This document shows, one piece after another, positions 21,758-24,659 of a DNA stretch of 24,659 nucleotides. The notes under the pieces are model-generated. The model was not told where the DNA came from, did not search any database, and saw nothing but the letters and a program-made list of their open reading frames with translations. The number at the start of each line of letters is the position of its first letter. The stretch's first letter is position 1. The stretch spans positions 1 through 24,659 of the forward strand of contig NZ_CAMLHM010000053.1 of NCBI RefSeq assembly GCF_946479885.1, written 5' to 3'. A program made the translations under genes and the position numbers. This DNA comes from an uncultured Devosia sp. GTDB lineage: Bacteria > Pseudomonadota > Alphaproteobacteria > Rhizobiales > Devosiaceae.

Positions 21758-23332
21758 TCACAAGAGTCCGGTTCCTGCTTCGCCTCCCATGGCAGGCCAG
21801 GAACGAATCGTCCCGTACTTGTCAACGGCCTCTCGAACCAAGGGCAGCCGGCGGAGGGCCTCAAGCCGTTCATAGTGCAATCGCTCAATTGGCGTCGGGT
21901 TCGGCACCATCTCGAAGCGTTGTAGGGCGGCTAGCGCTTCCACTCGCGTGTCAGGATTTTCTAGCTGAGCCACAAGAAGCGGCACAATGGCATCGACCCT
22001 GTCCGCGCAAATCAGAGCCGACTGAACCATGCGGTAACTCACGTCGATATGCGCGATGAGGTAAGTGAGAGCACCACTCAACGCGTCTGTGTCGCCCAGC
22101 TGGCTGTACGCGCAGGCCTTCACATGTTCCGCGGAGATCAGACCGTAGGGGTTGGCACCATCTAAGGGCTCCATTTCAGCCGCGGCGCCCTTTGTCGCTA
22201 GTGCAGCGAGTGCAGCCTTTGGTTGTCCGTGGAGAACGTTCATCATTCCAAGGTTAACCTGATGGCTGATCGAGTCCGTGACGGAGGTTTCGAGCGCCAT
22301 AGTCTGGGAGAGCAGCGCCTCGTCATACCGCCCGAGTCGAAACAAGATGCGGGACCGTATGTCATGCAGCCAATGGAGGTAACCGTCGACATCGTCAAAT
22401 GTCGGAACGGATCTGTCTTCGGCAGCGGCAAGCGACGTGTCAGCAAGATCAAGAGCTTCCGCAAGATTGCCGCCGGCCATCATACTGGTGACCAACAACG
22501 TGATTGCGCGGATATCTCGCGGATGGTTGGCCACTAGCATTCGCGCCCGTAACAGCTCCGTCTCTTGGGCGGAACGAAAGGTCGATATTGGCTCGCCATT
22601 GGAAATATCTTTGAACTGCTTGGCGAAATATAGAGATGCTATGAGGTCTGGCTGAGTCAGCGCCGCGGCAACGGCCCGCGCCGGTTCGTCTTGCCCCCTG
22701 TTCAGGTGCTCAATCAATAGCTCATACCAGACACTATCGGGCCGATCGTAGTCGCTCGGTATCGCGGCACGTTCAGACCACACCGCCGTCATCAATCGAT
22801 AGCGACGATCTGCTACCGCATCGTTCCCGCGGCTGCTCCTAAGCACTTCCGCCAGCAGCCCGTACTCCCAATTTGCCCCCCCAGCGTCTAGGGCGAGAAG
22901 TTGCTCCATTGCCTCCACGGCACCGACGCCGTCGCCGTTCACCGCTGCCAGCACCGCCAATAAGGCCCATTGCTCTGCCCCGACCAGCTCAGGGAAGAGG
23001 TTCGCCGACGCAGATAGTCGATCATAGGCGGCCCCAGTCGCGTTGCGCCGCATTTCGATCGTGCCAATCATCTGCGCTACGGCGAATTGATACTCGCGTG
23101 GAATTCCAAGGAAGCCTGGAGCACTGCTTGCCTGAAGCAGGGTCTTGAAGGCGGCGTCGATTTCGCCGTTCTGAAGCTGAAAGTGCCCCAAAACCGTGAG
23201 CCTTGTAGCAAGCGCGATTTCAGCCTCTGAAGGCGATAGCACCGAACTCTTGAGCTGCTCAGCAAAAGCGACTTGTGGCGCCATTCCAAGCAACAACAAT
23301 GCCAAAATGGCAGGTACAACAATGCGCAACAT
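21758..23332 (-). CDS. Exported TPR-like helical repeat protein, function unknown
   Basis: This 524-residue protein starts with a clear signal peptide (MLRIVVPAILALLLLGMAP, likely cut after AFA at about residue 24). The mature part is a string of helix pairs with TPR-like spacing, for example GHFQLQNGEIDAAFKTLLQA, GNLAEALDLADTSLAAAE and FRLGRYDEALLSQTMALETS. There is no catalytic motif or membrane anchor beyond the signal. ATG 23332 follows AAGGAA at six bases. Its base composition appears less GC-rich than the neighbouring housekeeping genes, which hints at transfer. Both flanks are unrelated genes. A periplasmic scaffold or assembly role is possible but unproven. Confidence 0.85.
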   Translation of the reverse strand: MLRIVVPAILALLLLGMAPQVAFAEQLKSSVLSPSEAEIALATRLTVLGHFQLQNGEIDAAFKTLLQASSAPGFLGIPREYQFAVAQMIGTIEMRRNATGAAYDRLSASANLFPELVGAEQWALLAVLAAVNGDGVGAVEAMEQLLALDAGGANWEYGLLAEVLRSSRGNDAVADRRYRLMTAVWSERAAIPSDYDRPDSVWYELLIEHLNRGQDEPARAVAAALTQPDLIASLYFAKQFKDISNGEPISTFRSAQETELLRARMLVANHPRDIRAITLLVTSMMAGGNLAEALDLADTSLAAAEDRSVPTFDDVDGYLHWLHDIRSRILFRLGRYDEALLSQTMALETSVTDSISHQVNLGMMNVLHGQPKAALAALATKGAAAEMEPLDGANPYGLISAEHVKACAYSQLGDTDALSGALTYLIAHIDVSYRMVQSALICADRVDAIVPLLVAQLENPDTRVEALAALQRFEMVPNPTPIERLHYERLEALRRLPLVREAVDKYGTIRSWPAMGGEAGTGLL

Positions 23333-23401
23333 GCAGGATTCCTTGGGCTTTCACAGTTTTGATGAGCGCCAAACCGAGGGTAATAGGCCCGCAAAGGCCC
23401 T

Positions 23402-23416
23402 GAGATGGACCATCTC
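23402..23416. promoter_or_regulatory. Perfect short inverted repeat upstream of the TPR-like gene
   Basis: GAGATGG and CCATCTC flank one central base, followed by TCGCGAGA, another short palindrome. It lies about 70 bases upstream of the TPR-like start and just past the preceding gene's stop. It could be an operator or a weak transcript end; there is no U-run. Confidence 0.35.
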
Positions 23417-23434
23417 GCGAGACATGGGAGGCGT

Positions 23435-23791
23435 CTACTGAGGCGATCTCTCGGGTATCGAGAACACCGTGCTGATCAGCCCCTGCTCCACCACGAACAT
23501 CACCGCCGTCTCGATCGGCTCGGGCCCGAGGCCGTGGATCAGTTCGTGGTCGATGACCTTGTTGCCGATCACCATGCGGTTGACCAGTTCGGCGCGCAGG
23601 CCGGCATGGATGAAGCGCTGGCTGGCGTAGAATTCGCCATAGGCGGCCTTGCCGTCGATCATCGGGGTCATGTCCGGCAGGCGAAAGCTGCGGACGTTGT
23701 CGGCGAAGGCGGACAGGAAGCGCGGCAGGTCGCGATCGTTGTAGGCTTCGAACTGCAGTTCGACACATTGAAGTGGCGTCATAAGCGTCAT
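23435..23791 (-). CDS. SnoaL/NTF2-like family protein
   Basis: This 118-residue protein starts at ATG 23791, eight bases after GGAGG; longer in-frame starts lack a ribosome-binding site. The opening helix (VELQFEAYNDRDLPRFLSAF, then ADNVRSFRLPD) and the alternating strands with IDGKAAYGEFYASQ and VIDHELIHGLG fit the cone-shaped NTF2-like fold of polyketide cyclases and ketosteroid isomerase-like proteins. Members may be enzymes or binding proteins; no specific activity can be assigned. It diverges from glnB. Relationship to the TPR-like gene 102 bases downstream in the same direction is unclear. Confidence 0.85.
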   Translation of the reverse strand: MTLMTPLQCVELQFEAYNDRDLPRFLSAFADNVRSFRLPDMTPMIDGKAAYGEFYASQRFIHAGLRAELVNRMVIGNKVIDHELIHGLGPEPIETAVMFVVEQGLISTVFSIPERSPQ

Positions 23792-23949
23792 TCTCGCGAC
23801 CTCCCTCGCCCGACCCGCTGGACGACTGCCCAAAACTTGTGCAACGTGGTTATGTTTTGTCCACGCCCTGCCCAAGCGATAGCGTGGGCGGTGGCAGTCT
23901 ATTCCAGTAAGTCCTTAGTTGGACAAGCGTTTTTCGCATCATGGCACCG

Positions 23950-23965
23950 TGGCACAGGCCGTGCA
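23950..23965 (+). promoter_or_regulatory. Sigma-54 (RpoN) promoter of glnB-glnA
   Basis: TGGCACAGGCCGTGCA keeps the invariant GG (-24) and GC (-12) at correct spacing and nearly matches TGGCACG-N4-TTGCA. It lies 44 bases upstream of the glnB start, as expected for a nitrogen-regulated, NtrC-activated operon. No convincing NtrC site was identified; TTGTGCAACGTGGTTA (about 23838) is only suggestive. Confidence 0.75.
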
Positions 23966-23991
23966 TACGGGTGTGCGGTATCCGCCGCTAG

Positions 23992-24348
<357 letters not shown>

Positions 24349-24421
24349 GGACCGCGAGGCCCTTGGCGCGACCCGCCGTGACGTAACAACAAGCATTCCG
24401 ATTTAGACAGGGGAAGACCTA

Positions 24422-24659
24422 ATGACCACCGGAAGCGACATCCTCAAGCGCATCAAGGACGAGAACATCAAGTATGTCGACCTGCGCTTTACCGACCCGC
24501 GCGGCAAGCTGCAGCACGTCACGATGGACGTGACCGTCGTCGACGAGGACCTCTTCGAAGAAGGCACCATGTTCGATGGTTCCTCGATCGCTGGCTGGAA
24601 GGCCATCAACGAGTCCGACATGGTGCTGATGCCCGATCCGAACTCGGCCTATATGGACC
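24422..24659 (+). CDS. glnA: Glutamine synthetase type I, N-terminal part (runs off the window)
   Basis: The first 79 codons read [20 protein letters not shown], then [14 protein letters not shown] and [20 protein letters not shown], the beta-grasp N-terminal domain of GSI including the D-G-S-S-I-A-G-W active-site segment. The enzyme makes glutamine from glutamate, ammonia and ATP as a dodecamer. ATG 24422 follows GGGGAAG. It lies 73 bases after glnB with no terminator, so glnBA form one operon. Regulatory sites such as the adenylylated tyrosine are beyond the window. Confidence 0.97.
   Translation, partial: MTTGSDILKRIKDENIKYVDLRFTDPRGKLQHVTMDVTVVDEDLFEEGTMFDGSSIAGWKAINESDMVLMPDPNSAYMD

Overview
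The window is about 24.7 kb of GC-rich, gene-dense chromosome from an alphaproteobacterium, most likely Hyphomicrobiales and perhaps Devosia-like. That placement is inference from three things: the protein-quality block clpP-clpX-lon-hupB running into tRNA-Val, the neighbourhood nnr/tig/glnB/glnA, and promoter types (EcfG stress, RpoH heat shock, sigma-54) typical of this order. No CRISPR array, transposase, integrase or phage gene was seen.

Layout. 1-2000 (minus strand): 3'-truncated tRNA-Val, HU, and a Tet-family drug exporter with a TTG start. 2083-3000: a type 2 orotidine-phosphate decarboxylase. 3039-6229 is the most unusual part. It holds a divergent merR/MFS exporter pair, a broken copy of the 3' end of lon with its terminator, the last 79 codons of a TetR-type repressor, and the general-stress operon glsB-yidB, which abuts the intact lon. 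6145-8586: lon. 8846-11419: Lrp-type regulator facing an arginase-ornithine cyclodeaminase operon (arginine to ornithine to proline). 11677-13950: two divergent citrate-synthase-family genes, one carrying an N-terminal DNA-binding helix-turn-helix. 14159-16238: clpX and clpP. 16481-18218: a small conserved-looking protein, a cytochrome P450 and a possible 39-residue membrane peptide. 18434-21680: nnr, tig and tRNA-Leu. 21758-23791: a secreted or periplasmic TPR-like protein and a SnoaL-like protein. 24010-24659: glnB and the start of glnA behind a sigma-54 promoter.

How it fits together. Lon, ClpXP and trigger factor form a proteostasis set; lon has a candidate RpoH promoter and clpP a candidate housekeeping one. 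glsB-yidB has a near-perfect EcfG promoter. The arginine operon and glnBA are nitrogen-metabolism units with visible control elements.

The main discovery is structural. Two diverged (about 94 percent identical) sequence blocks occur twice in the same order: an EcfG promoter plus leader ending in ATGGGT, and the lon terminator plus lon 3' end. In the left set they bracket merR-MFS; in the right set they bracket glsB-yidB. Differences between the lon copies are synonymous except for one frameshifting indel, and the terminator stem carries a compensatory base-pair change. The left set therefore looks like a once-functional allele from a related strain rather than a recent local duplication. A tetR remnant sits at the seam. 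The window otherwise holds ordinary chromosomal genes, and no wholly new system could be demonstrated.
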